Assembly: GCF_002483235.1 (NCBI RefSeq) | Contig: NZ_DLHN01000024.1 | Coordinates: 1 to 64,000, forward strand | Reading direction: 5' to 3' | Source: Pedobacter glucosidilyticus | Lineage (GTDB): Bacteria > Bacteroidota > Bacteroidia > Sphingobacteriales > Sphingobacteriaceae | DNA: 64,000 nucleotides | Part shown: positions 1 through 8,994 of the stretch, piece by piece | Layout: the number at the start of each line of letters is the position of its first letter | Numbering within the stretch: position 1 is the first letter of the stretch | Notes under the pieces: model-generated | Databases searched by the model: none | Told to the model about the DNA's origin: nothing | What the model saw: only the letters and a program-made list of their open reading frames with translations | Made by a program: the position numbers and the translations under genes

Positions 1-90
1 CCAAAATGTTTTTGAAAATAATTTTAGTTGTAAAAATTAATCTATTTACTACCTTTTAAATTTTCCTTAAACACTATTTGTTTGGGATTG

Positions 91-121
91 CAAAGGTGAA
101 AATATTTTTTCAATCTGCAAA
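91..121 (-). promoter_or_regulatory. Leftward promoter, distal of a tandem pair
   Basis: Read on the minus strand this is TTTG (118-121), a 19-base spacer, then CACCTTTG (91-98), one mismatch from the Bacteroidota -7 consensus TAnnTTTG. It points off the left edge, so the gene it serves is not in the window. A second similar promoter lies at 235-266. No coding sequence is seen in 1-282. Confidence 0.45.
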
Positions 122-234
122 TTGATTTCATTAAAACTTATCAACATTCTTTCTTAACATTTAACACGAAAAAACCGGTTTAAAGTATAAGCGTAACAGT
201 TTTCAAAGTATCACCTTCATCGCGAAAGCGGATG

Positions 235-266
235 CAAAGGTGTGGTATTTTATTGGAGTATGCAAA
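235..266 (-). promoter_or_regulatory. Leftward promoter, proximal of a tandem pair
   Basis: On the minus strand: TTTG (263-266), 20-base spacer, CACCTTTG (235-242). It has the same -7 octamer as the promoter at 91-121, and sits just after the mutS stop codon. Two matched promoters in tandem suggest a strongly expressed or doubly controlled gene to the left. Confidence 0.45.
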
Positions 267-282
267 TAAAAAAGTGAAAAAA

Positions 283-2913
283 TCATGAATTTTTCAGAAC
301 ACGCTGAATTTCATCAAGTTTCATTAAAGCTTCAACTGGGGTAAGTGTATTGACGTCTAGATTATTAAGTACATCTCTTATTTTGATAAGCACTGGATCT
401 TCTAAAGCAAACATTTGTAGTTGTACAGCTTGTTTCTGCATTTTCATAATACTGGCTTTTATATGCTCGCCTCCTGTACGTTCGTTTTCTAATCTTTTTA
501 AAATTTCATTAGCCCTGTTTAAAACTTTTGGGGGCATACCTGCCATTTTAGCTACATGAATACCAAAACTATGCTCGCTTCCACCTGGAACAAGCTTCCT
601 TAAAAAAATGACTTTATTACCTACTTCTTTGACAGTTACATTATAGTTTTTTACTCGGTTAAAAGAATTAGTTAACTCGTTTAACTCGTGATAATGCGTA
701 GCGAAAAGTGTTTTTGCTTTACAAGAAGGATGATTATGTAAATATTCTGCAATTGCCCAGGCGATAGAAATACCATCATAAGTAGATGTACCGCGACCTA
801 TTTCATCTAAAAGAATAAGGCTTCTATCGGATAAATTATTTAAAATACTGGCAGTTTCATTCATTTCTACCATAAAAGTAGACTCGCCAGAAGATAAGTT
901 ATCTGAAGCGCCTACTCTGGTAAATATTTTATCTACTATACCAATGGAAGCTTCTTTAGCAGGGACAAAGCATCCCATTTGTGCCATAAGTACAATAATA
1001 CCCGTTTGTCTTAATAATGCTGATTTACCGGACATGTTGGGTCCTGTTATGATAATGATTTGCTGAGTTTCATCATCTAGGTAGACGTTATTGGTAATAT
1101 ACTCTTCTCCTAGAGGTAACTTATTTTCTATAACGGGATGTCTGCCTCCTTTAATGTCTAAGATTTTAGAGTCATTGATTACAGGGCGGTTATAATAATA
1201 TTTCTGGGAAATTGTAGCAAAACAAAGTAATACATCTAATTGAGCTATTAGGTGCGCATTTAACTGTATAGGTTTAATATATTCTGTAACTGTGACTAGA
1301 AGTTCATTAAAAAGTTGCGTTTCTAGAACATGTATTTTTTCTTCTGCACCCAGAATTTGATCTTCATATTCTTTTAGCTCGGGGGTAATGTATCTTTCTG
1401 CGTTTACTAGTGTTTGTTTTCTAATCCATTCTTGCGGGACTTTGTCTTTATGTGTATTGCTAACCTCTAAATAATATCCAAAAACATTATTAAAAGCTAT
1501 TTTAAGTGATGATATTCCCGTTATTTCTGCTTCTTTCTTTTGTAATTGTAATAGATAATCTTTACCTCCATAAGATATTTTACGTAGTTTATCTAGTTCT
1601 TCATTTAAGCCGTCGGCCATGACTTTACCTTTTGAAATAAGAACAGGAGGATCTTCTTGAAGTTCTCTTTCTATTTTTTCTTTGATTGAAGAACATGTAT
1701 TTATTTGTTCGGCTATTCTTTTAACAGACTCTTGAGGGGTTTGTTCACAAATATTTTTAACTTCTTGAATTGCTGTTAAAGCTCTTTTAAGCTGAACAAT
1801 TTCTCTTGGGTTGGCTTTTTGTAAACCTATTTTAGAAATTAGTCTTTCTAAATCGCCGATTTGACGGATAAAAGTTTGTAATTTTTCTCTAAGTTCAGGG
1901 TTATCATAAAAATATTGAACTACGTTAAGCCTTTCTTCAATAGGTTTTTTGTTTTTGAGTGGCATGACTACCCAGTTTTTTAGCATGCGAGCCCCCATAG
2001 CACATGAGGTTTGATCTAAGACATCTATTAAAGTTTGTGCATTATCATTAGATGAACCTATAAGCTCAAGGTTTCTTACTGTAAATCTATCTAACCACAT
2101 ATACCGGTCTTCCTCTATTCTAGAAATGTTGGTAATATGTTGAAGCTGCCTATGCTCTGTTTCATTCAAATAATGTAAACAGACACCTGCTGCTATAATA
2201 CCGAAATTGAGCTTTTCTATACCAAAACCTTTAAGCGATTTAACTTCAAAATGCTTTAGTAATGTTTCTTGAGTATAATCTAAAGTAAAAGCCCATTCAT
2301 CAAGTGCGTAGGTATAATACCTATCGCCAAAGAGCTCTTTAAATTCTTTTTGTTTACTTTTTGCAAAGATGATTTCATTTGGTTTATATCCTTGTAAAAG
2401 TTTATCTATATATTCTGCATTACCTTGCGCTGTTAAAAACTCGCCAGTAGAAATATCTAAAAATGCGACACCTATAGTTTGCTTATCAAAATGAAGAGTG
2501 GCTAAAAAGTTATTAGATTTCTGCTGAACGATATTATCACTATAAGCTACTCCAGGGGTGATAAGCTCTGTTACACCTCTTTTAACAATTCCTTTTACGG
2601 ATTTAGGATCTTCTAGTTGATCGCAAATAGCTACACGCTGACCAGCCCTTACCAATTTAGGTAGATAAGTTTCTATGGAGTGATGTGGAAAACCAGCTAA
2701 TTCTATGTGTGAAGCAGAGCCATTTGCTCTTTTGGTGAGTACAATACCCAGTATTTGAGCTGCTTTTACTGCATCTTCTCCGAAGGTTTCATAAAAATCT
2801 CCTACTCTAAATAACAATAATGCACCCGGATATTTTGCCTTTATCTGGTTGTATTGAGTCATTAAAGGAGTTTCTTTTATACTTTTTGTTGCCAATTTGC
2901 TAGCTTTTATCAA
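283..2913 (-). CDS. mutS: DNA mismatch repair protein MutS
   Basis: 876 aa, normal length for bacterial MutS. It binds mismatched bases and starts methyl-independent mismatch repair with MutL. The N-terminal domain has the mismatch-probing motif Phe-Tyr-Glu (residues 40-42 in GDFYETF). The clamp and lever regions follow, then the ABC-type ATPase: Walker A GPNMSGKS near residue 625, Walker B and signature in DEIGRGTSTYDG, and ATHYHEL. The C-terminal helix-turn-helix and tail are present. No mutL lies beside it. The gene is transcribed alone, with no clear -7 box upstream. The assignment is certain by motif content; the exact start is less so because an internal Met-18 also fits the family. Confidence 0.97.
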   Translation of the reverse strand: MIKASKLATKSIKETPLMTQYNQIKAKYPGALLLFRVGDFYETFGEDAVKAAQILGIVLTKRANGSASHIELAGFPHHSIETYLPKLVRAGQRVAICDQLEDPKSVKGIVKRGVTELITPGVAYSDNIVQQKSNNFLATLHFDKQTIGVAFLDISTGEFLTAQGNAEYIDKLLQGYKPNEIIFAKSKQKEFKELFGDRYYTYALDEWAFTLDYTQETLLKHFEVKSLKGFGIEKLNFGIIAAGVCLHYLNETEHRQLQHITNISRIEEDRYMWLDRFTVRNLELIGSSNDNAQTLIDVLDQTSCAMGARMLKNWVVMPLKNKKPIEERLNVVQYFYDNPELREKLQTFIRQIGDLERLISKIGLQKANPREIVQLKRALTAIQEVKNICEQTPQESVKRIAEQINTCSSIKEKIERELQEDPPVLISKGKVMADGLNEELDKLRKISYGGKDYLLQLQKKEAEITGISSLKIAFNNVFGYYLEVSNTHKDKVPQEWIRKQTLVNAERYITPELKEYEDQILGAEEKIHVLETQLFNELLVTVTEYIKPIQLNAHLIAQLDVLLCFATISQKYYYNRPVINDSKILDIKGGRHPVIENKLPLGEEYITNNVYLDDETQQIIIITGPNMSGKSALLRQTGIIVLMAQMGCFVPAKEASIGIVDKIFTRVGASDNLSSGESTFMVEMNETASILNNLSDRSLILLDEIGRGTSTYDGISIAWAIAEYLHNHPSCKAKTLFATHYHELNELTNSFNRVKNYNVTVKEVGNKVIFLRKLVPGGSEHSFGIHVAKMAGMPPKVLNRANEILKRLENERTGGEHIKASIMKMQKQAVQLQMFALEDPVLIKIRDVLNNLDVNTLTPVEALMKLDEIQRVLKNS

Positions 2914-3037
2914 TTTGCTAAGTTATAAAAGTATGTTGTGCCTTTAATATATGTTGAAAATTTATAAAAAGTGGAAAGTAAAATATAGTCTTATTATGTA
3001 GGAAGCACAAATGTTTAAAATTTAAAAATACTATTGA

Positions 3038-3069
3038 TTGATATTTAGTTGTAAAATGATTTACTTTCG
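3038..3069 (+). promoter_or_regulatory. Promoter of the polysaccharide deacetylase gene
   Basis: TTG at 3038-3040, 21-base spacer, TACTTTCG at 3062-3069 (7 of 8 matches to TAnnTTTG). The position shows that the upstream in-frame TTG is the -33 element and not a start codon, so translation must begin at the ATG at 3089. Confidence 0.6.
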
Positions 3070-3088
3070 TAAAAAAAATCATCATATT

Positions 3089-3979
3089 ATGAATATAAAA
3101 CTAGGTCTGATTGGACTTTTAGCGGCTACTTTGTTTTCAAACTGTAACTCTACAACTCCGAAGGGTTTATCTACAGATTCTTCTGCTACTGAGCAAACCT
3201 CTGTAATTAATGAAACAGTGGATACAGAACCGGCAAAGAAAGAGCGTAAACCCGCTGATGCAAAAACCATTTTAGCAAGAAAGCAAGTTCCTATCTTGTG
3301 TTATCACCAAATTAGAGACTGGAAAGCAACTGATTCTCAATCTGCAAGAGATTATATAACGCCGGTAGCTACTTTTAAAGAACATATTAAAATGTTAGCT
3401 GATAGTGGCTATACCAGTATTTTACCCGAACAACTGTACAATTATTTGGTTTATGGTGATGCTTTGCCTAAAAAACCAGTAATGATAACTTTTGATGATA
3501 CTGATTTAGACCAGTTTGAAGTTGGAAAGAAAACATTGGATAAATATGGATTTAAAGGTGTTTATTTTATTATGACGGTTGCTATTGGCAAACGTGGTAA
3601 GGTGAAATATATGGATAAGGCTCAAATTAAACAATTGGCTGATGAAGGTAATACTATTGGTAGCCATACTTATGACCATCAGAATGTTAAAAAATACCAA
3701 GGTGAAGATTGGGTTACGCAAATTGAAAAACCAACTAAAACTTTGAAAGAAATAACTGGAAAAGAGATTACCTATTTTGCTTATCCTTTTGGTTTATGGA
3801 ATAAAGAAGCTATTCCTGAATTAAAGAAAAGAGGTATGAAAGCGGCATTTATTTTATCAACTTCTAGAGATGAACAAGACCCTTTGTATACCATAAGAAG
3901 AATAATTGCTAGTGGTTTTTGGAGTGCTAAAACTTTACATAACAGTATGGTAAATTCTTTTTCTGAAAAGAGGAATTGA
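3089..3979 (+). CDS. Polysaccharide deacetylase (NodB domain) lipoprotein
   Basis: 296 aa from the ATG at 3089. The N-terminus is a lipoprotein signal (hydrophobic stretch then FSNC), followed by a Ser/Thr-rich linker. The NodB-type deacetylase domain carries motif 1 TFDDT (usually TFDDG), motif 2 GSHTYDH with the two metal-binding histidines, and YPFGLWN. Family members remove N- or O-acetyl groups from cell-surface polysaccharides such as peptidoglycan or exopolysaccharide; the substrate cannot be read here. It is a monocistronic gene with its own promoter, and it ends at a terminator shared with the convergent DUF4249 gene. A longer in-frame reading from 3038 is rejected because it would start inside the promoter. 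Confidence 0.85.
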   Translation: MNIKLGLIGLLAATLFSNCNSTTPKGLSTDSSATEQTSVINETVDTEPAKKERKPADAKTILARKQVPILCYHQIRDWKATDSQSARDYITPVATFKEHIKMLADSGYTSILPEQLYNYLVYGDALPKKPVMITFDDTDLDQFEVGKKTLDKYGFKGVYFIMTVAIGKRGKVKYMDKAQIKQLADEGNTIGSHTYDHQNVKKYQGEDWVTQIEKPTKTLKEITGKEITYFAYPFGLWNKEAIPELKKRGMKAAFILSTSRDEQDPLYTIRRIIASGFWSAKTLHNSMVNSFSEKRN

Positions 3980-4035
3980 AAGTAGAAAGTTAAAATTCAA
4001 AAGTAAAAAGTTAAAATTCAAAAGTTAAAAGTTAA
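3979..4035. repeat. AAAGTTAAAATTCAAAAGT-type intergenic repeat
   Basis: Low-complexity direct repeats built from AAAGTTAAAA and TTCAAAAGT, immediately after the deacetylase stop codon. The reverse complement strongly resembles the stretch at 60836-60890, so the two appear to belong to one intergenic family. Confidence 0.6.
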
Positions 4036-4070
4036 AAAGCAGCGTTTTATTGATAAAACGCTGCTTTTTT
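4034..4070. terminator. Bidirectional intrinsic terminator
   Basis: Stem of 16 bp (AAAAAGCAGCGTTTTA paired with its complement) around a four-base loop, flanked by A and T runs. It lies between convergent genes and can stop transcription from both sides. Confidence 0.85.
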
Positions 4071-4085
4071 ATGGTTTTCATATTT

Positions 4086-4874
4086 TTATCTTACCCTAAA
4101 CACTCTTTTATCTGAAGTATGGGTACTGAAATAACCTAAAGCTCCGTTACTTAGATTAGTGTCTGGATTTGATGGTGCTACTGGCGGACCTCCATTGCCT
4201 CCTATCTGTGTGATAGCAAAAAAGTATCGATATATTTCTGGCGTAATGTTTTGAAAATCAATCATAATTTCATCGCCTGAAACAATCTCAGGATCATCAG
4301 TAAAGATGGTATTGTTAATATAATTACCATTATTAAACCTATCATTATCAACATAAAAACTATTGATTTTTTTGCCGTTTATACTGATGACATAATTATA
4401 AGCATTTGTTTCTTGGGCTGGGTCTTGGTAATGTACTTTAACATATTTTCTGGTTTCTCCAAAAAAAGTAACTTCTGAAACAGACAAAGAATCTAAAGGG
4501 ACTTTATTTGGCATTTTTGAACTTGCCGTATAAGTATTACCATTTACTGTTACTCTTAAATTATAAGTTTTACCATAGCTTCCCCTGAAGGTTGTAGAGC
4601 GGTAAACACCTGGTTGATCTTCTGTAAAGGTTAAAGTTGGACCACCTGTTTCTGTTACTGTAACTGTTGCATTTCTTAATGGTACTGTTTGAAATGACAG
4701 ATTAAAAGGTACTGTTTGCGATAAATTTATGGTTTGCCGCTCTGTTCTATCCGTTATTGCGGCTTCTATAACTACAGCTGGTTCTTGCTCATTTGTCTCT
4801 ATTTCAATAACTTCTTCACAAGAAGTAAATGCTAATATGCTTACAAAACCTAAGATGAATATATTGTTTCTCAT
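4086..4874 (-). CDS. DUF4249 family outer-membrane lipoprotein
   Basis: 262 aa with a lipoprotein signal (MRNNIFILGFVSILAFTSC). The body is beta-rich and matches the DUF4249 pattern of Bacteroidota (an Ig-like beta region after VVIEAAITD, then paired-strand motifs). DUF4249 proteins are encoded next to TonB-dependent receptors and are thought to be surface partners of the receptor, by analogy to SusD. Here it follows the receptor gene by only 4 bases, so the two are certainly co-transcribed. The ligand is unknown. The protein is somewhat shorter than many relatives, but no frameshift is visible. Confidence 0.8.
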   Translation of the reverse strand: MRNNIFILGFVSILAFTSCEEVIEIETNEQEPAVVIEAAITDRTERQTINLSQTVPFNLSFQTVPLRNATVTVTETGGPTLTFTEDQPGVYRSTTFRGSYGKTYNLRVTVNGNTYTASSKMPNKVPLDSLSVSEVTFFGETRKYVKVHYQDPAQETNAYNYVISINGKKINSFYVDNDRFNNGNYINNTIFTDDPEIVSGDEIMIDFQNITPEIYRYFFAITQIGGNGGPPVAPSNPDTNLSNGALGYFSTHTSDKRVFRVR

Positions 4875-4878
4875 GATT

Positions 4879-7200
4879 TTAAAATTTAAAATTCCAGGTT
4901 ACAGATGGGATAATACCAAATAATGCGGTTTTAACTATTTGGGTTTGAGCTGGATTATTTGGGTTTTCTTCATAACTTAATGAGAAAACATTCTTCCTGT
5001 TGTATACATTATAAATACCAAAAGACCAGCTAGATTGATATTTTTTACCCGGCTTACCTTCTAAAGTTGCAGAAAAATCCAATCGGTGATAATCTGGCGC
5101 TCTGTACGCATTTCGTTCTGAATAATAAAATACGGTTGTACCCCCTAATTGATATTTGCCTTCTGGAACTGTTATGGCGTTACCTGTGTTGTAAACAAAA
5201 GTTGAGGAAAGTGTCCAACGTTTACTTGCTTTATAAATACCTACCAAAGAAATATCATGAGTACGGTCTTGAAATGCGTTAAACCATTTTCCGTTATTGA
5301 TTTGATCAAATTGTCTTTCTGTTTTTGATAAAGTATAACCTATCCAACCGTTAAAATCTCCAAATCGCTTTTTCAGGAAAAGCTCTATACCATAAGCTCT
5401 ACCATCTCCATATAATAAATCTGCTTCTACGTTTTGATTTCCTCTTAAATCGGTACCATTCCTATACTCGATTTGGTTTTGCATCCATTTATAATAAACC
5501 TCAGCGGAGAACTCGTAAGTATTATCTTTAAAATTACTGAAATATCCTAAAGCAACTTGATCGGCAATTTCTGGTCTGGTGTTGTTACTACTTAAAATAT
5601 AAATATCTGTTGGAGAAGTTGCCGTTGAGTTAGACATGAGATGCAAATTCTGTGTATTTCTGGTATAAGAACCTTTAACAGATTTAGTTTCGTTAAACTG
5701 ATAACTTGCAGAAACACGAGGTTCTAGATTGAGGTATGATTGCACAACCTCTCCTGCACTAAAAAATGTAGAGCTCACTTCATTTCCATCTCTATCATAT
5801 TCTTTAAAATTACCTGCACCAAGTAAAGCAAAAGAACTCAACCTTAAACCATAGGCTAAATTAAAATTATCTGATGCTTTCCATTCGTCGGAAACATAAA
5901 TGGCAGTTTCTATTCCTCTTCTGTTTTCTACCGTGGCTGGGTTTACGCTTGAATTTTGAGTAGCCGTTATTCTTCCTGGTTCTATCGTATGATGAATGGC
6001 ATTGATCCCAAAGCGGATATCGTGATTATTAAGTGAGTATTGAAAATCTTGCTTGAGGTTAAAATCTCTGATGATAGAGCTTACTTTAAAATCATTACCT
6101 TCTAATTGATTTTCGATAACATAATCATAATTAGAATAAATGAGAGAGGTATTAGAGAACAATCTGTTAGAAAAAATATGGCTCCAACGTAGTGTAGCTG
6201 TAGTATTTCCCCAATCAAAACCAAAAGCTTGGTTTAAACCTAATTTATCTCTACCAAAATAACCAGATAAGTAAAGGGTATTTTTATCATTAAGTTTAAA
6301 ATTGGTTTTGGCGTTTAAATCGTAAAAGAATAAGGTATTACCTCTTAGAGATGTATCAGGTGCGAAAGCTAAAAAAGCATCAGCATAGGTTCTTCTTCCG
6401 CTAATCATAAAAGAACTTTTTTCTTTTTGGATAGGACCTTCTACTTTTAAACGTGATGAAATTAAGCCAATTCCACCTTCTGCGGTGAAGTTATTTTTAT
6501 TACCATCATTCATCCTGATGTCTAAAACAGAGGATAATCTTCCGCCATACTGTGCTGGCATACCTCCTTTATAAACAGTAACATCCTTAATAGCATCAGA
6601 ATTAAAAGTTGAAAAAAAACCTAAAAGGTGCGAAGCATTGTAAACAGGTGCCTCATCTAACAGAATTAAATTTTGATCAATAGCACCACCACGAACATAA
6701 AAGCCAGAATTCCCATCGCCAGCAGGCTTAATCCCAGGTAATAGTTGTAACGTTTTTAAGATATCTCTTTCGCCAAACAAAACAGGGATACTTTTGATGT
6801 CTTTAACATCTAGTTTTTCTACTCCCATTTGTGGGTTGGTTACATTATCATTTCTTTTTACTGAGCTTACAACAATTTCTTCTAGTTGCGCTGCTGGTTC
6901 TAAACTAAAATCGAGTTTTAGATTGGCGTTTAAATCTATTTTTTTGATGATAGCTTTATAACCTACATAAGTAATAGCTAAATCATAAGTACCTTGTGGC
7001 AAAGAAATAGAGAAATAACCGTAAGCATTGGTTGTGGTACCTGCCTGTTTAACACCGCTTAATTTAACACTTGCTCCTATTAGGGTTTCTCCAGTTTGAG
7101 TATCAGTAATAACACCATTTAAGCTATATATTTTCTGTGCAGAAGCAGAAATGGCGAAAAATAATAAGAGTATGGTAAATGCAATATTTTTAAAATACAT
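4879..7200 (-). CDS. TonB-dependent receptor with carboxypeptidase-like N-domain
   Basis: 773 aa from Met at 7200, which begins a clean signal peptide ending ISASAQ; an upstream in-frame Met (7224) would add a non-signal extension. After the signal comes a CarboxypepD_reg-like domain (about residues 25-100), a plug domain (VSSVKRNDNVTNPQMGVEKLD onward), then a 22-strand-type barrel ending in the usual C-terminal aromatic residue (WNFKF). It imports a ligand across the outer membrane using TonB energy. It is paired with the DUF4249 lipoprotein downstream. It may also be co-transcribed with the two small genes upstream (62-base gap). The ligand is not evident. Confidence 0.88.
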   Translation of the reverse strand: MYFKNIAFTILLLFFAISASAQKIYSLNGVITDTQTGETLIGASVKLSGVKQAGTTTNAYGYFSISLPQGTYDLAITYVGYKAIIKKIDLNANLKLDFSLEPAAQLEEIVVSSVKRNDNVTNPQMGVEKLDVKDIKSIPVLFGERDILKTLQLLPGIKPAGDGNSGFYVRGGAIDQNLILLDEAPVYNASHLLGFFSTFNSDAIKDVTVYKGGMPAQYGGRLSSVLDIRMNDGNKNNFTAEGGIGLISSRLKVEGPIQKEKSSFMISGRRTYADAFLAFAPDTSLRGNTLFFYDLNAKTNFKLNDKNTLYLSGYFGRDKLGLNQAFGFDWGNTTATLRWSHIFSNRLFSNTSLIYSNYDYVIENQLEGNDFKVSSIIRDFNLKQDFQYSLNNHDIRFGINAIHHTIEPGRITATQNSSVNPATVENRRGIETAIYVSDEWKASDNFNLAYGLRLSSFALLGAGNFKEYDRDGNEVSSTFFSAGEVVQSYLNLEPRVSASYQFNETKSVKGSYTRNTQNLHLMSNSTATSPTDIYILSSNNTRPEIADQVALGYFSNFKDNTYEFSAEVYYKWMQNQIEYRNGTDLRGNQNVEADLLYGDGRAYGIELFLKKRFGDFNGWIGYTLSKTERQFDQINNGKWFNAFQDRTHDISLVGIYKASKRWTLSSTFVYNTGNAITVPEGKYQLGGTTVFYYSERNAYRAPDYHRLDFSATLEGKPGKKYQSSWSFGIYNVYNRKNVFSLSYEENPNNPAQTQIVKTALFGIIPSVTWNFKF

Positions 7201-7262
7201 ATTTAAGGGGCAAATAATTTTCATTGATAACTAAAAAAAAGGCATACAGTTTTAAGAAAAAT

Positions 7263-7670
7263 TTATTTCTGCTTGTTATTGATGTTTTCTAAATCCATAA
7301 GTTCTAGTTTTAGCGCATTTGCAGAGATTTGTATCTCTCTGAAAGACAAAAACAAAGAAATCATGAGTAGAAATAAACTTAAACCAAAAACATATTGCGC
7401 TAAAACCGTTAGGTTGTAATAAATAAGGAACATACACAAAACGCAAAAGAAAAAGCTTAAAATACCAAAACCTTGCATATTACGAATGAGAAAAATGCGT
7501 TTTCTAAGATTTACAAGCTGAGCTAATAAATTCTCGCTTTTGTTTTCTAAATAAATAGTTTTCATACTTCTTACTAAACTAGCCAAAGCTAAAAATCTAT
7601 TGGTATAAGCTAATAAAAGCAATGAAATAGCAGAAAACAACAGTGCTGGTGTAGTTAAGGTAAACTCCAT
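7263..7670 (-). CDS. DUF2721 family membrane protein
   Basis: 135 aa. There is an N-terminal membrane segment, the conserved LAYTNRFLALASLVR region, a cytoplasmic helix, two adjacent hydrophobic segments (about residues 68-110), and the FREIQISANALKLEL motif typical of DUF2721. The function of this family is unknown. It starts 3 bases after the GreA-like gene and is followed by the TonB receptor after 62 bases, which suggests one transcript. Confidence 0.7.
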   Translation of the reverse strand: MEFTLTTPALLFSAISLLLLAYTNRFLALASLVRSMKTIYLENKSENLLAQLVNLRKRIFLIRNMQGFGILSFFFCVLCMFLIYYNLTVLAQYVFGLSLFLLMISLFLSFREIQISANALKLELMDLENINNKQK

Positions 7671-7673
7671 GTT

Positions 7674-8126
7674 TTAATAAACGTTTAAGATTTTAATCTC
7701 TTTGTTATTCATCACAAAGGTATCATTCATTTTTTTAGCTTGAAGATTTTTACCTAGCGGAGCTACTGGAGAAATAACAAATATTTTTGAGTTATTGATA
7801 TTTAATTCTCCTAATGCTACGGCGATAAAAAAATTACCCATAGAGGTTTTAACATAACTGCCAGATGTAATTTTATCTGATTTTTTATTTACAGCAATAT
7901 TTTTGAGTGTAAACAACTGCTGATTTGCATCTGCCAATTGCTTCTCTAAACGGTTAATTTCTTGTTGCAACATTTCTCTGCTGGTTTCATATTTATCGCC
8001 CATGCTGCTCTTGGTGTCGTTTTTTGATGATTCTTTAACGCTTTCTATACTGCTTTTAATATCATTAATTTTTAAGTTTAATAAAGCTATACAAGCATTA
8101 AATACTTCTTCTTTTGTGGCTTCCAT
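7674..8126 (-). CDS. GreA/GreB-like coiled-coil protein
   Basis: 150 aa. The N-terminal half is a charged coiled coil (about residues 15-75). The C-terminal half looks like the FKBP-like beta domain of transcript-cleavage factors (ITSGSYVKTSMGNFFIAVALGEL, then ISPVAPLGKNL). Homologues in Bacteroidota are often labelled 3-oxoacyl-ACP synthase in databases, but nothing here supports a condensing enzyme: no catalytic Cys-His-Asn set. A role acting on RNA polymerase is possible by fold but unproven. It is the first gene of a short leftward cluster, with the 8-bp tandem repeat lying upstream. Confidence 0.55.
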   Translation of the reverse strand: MEATKEEVFNACIALLNLKINDIKSSIESVKESSKNDTKSSMGDKYETSREMLQQEINRLEKQLADANQQLFTLKNIAVNKKSDKITSGSYVKTSMGNFFIAVALGELNINNSKIFVISPVAPLGKNLQAKKMNDTFVMNNKEIKILNVY

Positions 8127-8202
8127 GATATAGTTTAGAGGCCATAAAGGTGAATAAAAATTAATTTAAAATTATCACTCGTATGAAATCTTTTGTTTTA
8201 TC

Positions 8203-8310
8203 TAGGTGGTTAGGTGGTTAGTTTGTTAGATGGTTAGTTTGTTAGGTGGTTAGGTTGTTGGTTTGTTAGATGGTTAGGTGGTTGGTTTGTTAGATGGTTG
8301 GGTAGTTAGA
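8203..8310. repeat. 8-bp tandem repeat, 13 units (TAGNTNGT)
   Basis: Thirteen successive octamers of the form TAGGTGGT, TAGTTTGT or TAGATGGT, followed by a partial unit. It is intergenic, between the ferritin-like gene and the GreA-like gene, both leftward. Paired G runs on the plus strand could form a two-tier G-quadruplex. The period is not a multiple of three and no reading frame runs through it. Confidence 0.85.
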
Positions 8311-8312
8311 AA

Positions 8313-8349
8313 TTTTCATAGCCTTTGGATTTGTTAAAGACTATGAAAA
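8313..8349 (-). terminator. Hairpin after the ferritin-like gene
   Basis: Nine-base perfect stem TTTTCATAG/CTATGAAAA with a 19-base loop, about 30 bases beyond the ferritin-like stop codon. It may end the bioA transcript; the loop is long and there is no strong U run, so this is tentative. Confidence 0.35.
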
Positions 8350-8378
8350 CTTAATATCTATTTAAAACTTTGTTATGA

Positions 8379-8990
8379 TTAACTTGCTAACTCCAAGTTT
8401 AGTTGGTTGACCCAATTATTAAATAACTCTTGTTCTATTTCTACTGCTTTTTTGGCGTGAACTTCCCAATCTGTAGAGAAAGTTTTTAATTGTGCTAGCA
8501 TTTCTTCTAAGTGCCCTTCTTCTTCTGCAATAATAGACTTTACGTTTACTTTGCTTCCAGCAGCGCTCAACTCGTTTTGGTAAATCGGATAAATTTCATC
8601 GGCCCTTACTTCAATAGCGTAAGTTACCAGTAAATAAGCTGCAAACTTTAAATCTTGCCCTTTTAGGTTTAAAGTATCTTTTAGGTATTTACAAACTTTA
8701 ACATCCAATAAGCCTAAATAATATTTACTTGCTACTGGAGCTAATAAATATTGGTCGTGATAATTTGGACAAAGATCTGTAGCAATTTTATCTATTTGTT
8801 TTTTAAGATAATAAGCGTGTCTGTGTTCTTCCGCAGCATGTTTTAAAATAATTAAACTAACGTTTTTCTTATCTTCTGAAGCCGATATTTTTCTAGCTCC
8901 GGCATTTTCCATGAAAGAAAGCGTATTTAACCATTTAGCATGTGTTGTAGGGTTTGCTACTACTTTATTTAATATTTTTTGTAAAGCCAT
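8379..8990 (-). CDS. Ferritin-like putative di-iron protein
   Basis: 203 aa, mostly helical. It shows the four-helix di-iron pattern: Glu28 in helix 1 (FMENAGARK), Glu55-x-x-His58 in helix 2 (AEEHRHAYY), a Glu-rich helix 3 (YAIEVRADEIYPIY), and a second Glu-x-x-His in helix 4 (AEEEGHLEEM). This supports metal binding and perhaps oxidase or oxygenase chemistry, but the substrate is not known. The gene starts 4 bases after the bioA stop, so it is co-transcribed with biotin synthesis. That raises the possibility of a role in pimelate supply or in 7-keto-8-aminopelargonate handling (inference only). No signal peptide. Confidence 0.6.
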   Translation of the reverse strand: MALQKILNKVVANPTTHAKWLNTLSFMENAGARKISASEDKKNVSLIILKHAAEEHRHAYYLKKQIDKIATDLCPNYHDQYLLAPVASKYYLGLLDVKVCKYLKDTLNLKGQDLKFAAYLLVTYAIEVRADEIYPIYQNELSAAGSKVNVKSIIAEEEGHLEEMLAQLKTFSTDWEVHAKKAVEIEQELFNNWVNQLNLELAS

Positions 8991-8994
8991 ATCT

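Noticed and set aside
3038..3088. Longer N-terminus of the deacetylase starting at TTG
   Set aside because: The TTG is the -33 promoter element and the extension precedes a clean lipoprotein signal.
7674..8126. 3-oxoacyl-ACP synthase, as relatives are often labelled
   Set aside because: There are no condensing-enzyme motifs; the layout is coiled coil plus a GreA-like domain.
8203..8310. Possible CRISPR array
   Set aside because: The period is 8 bp with no spacers and no cas genes; it is a simple tandem repeat.
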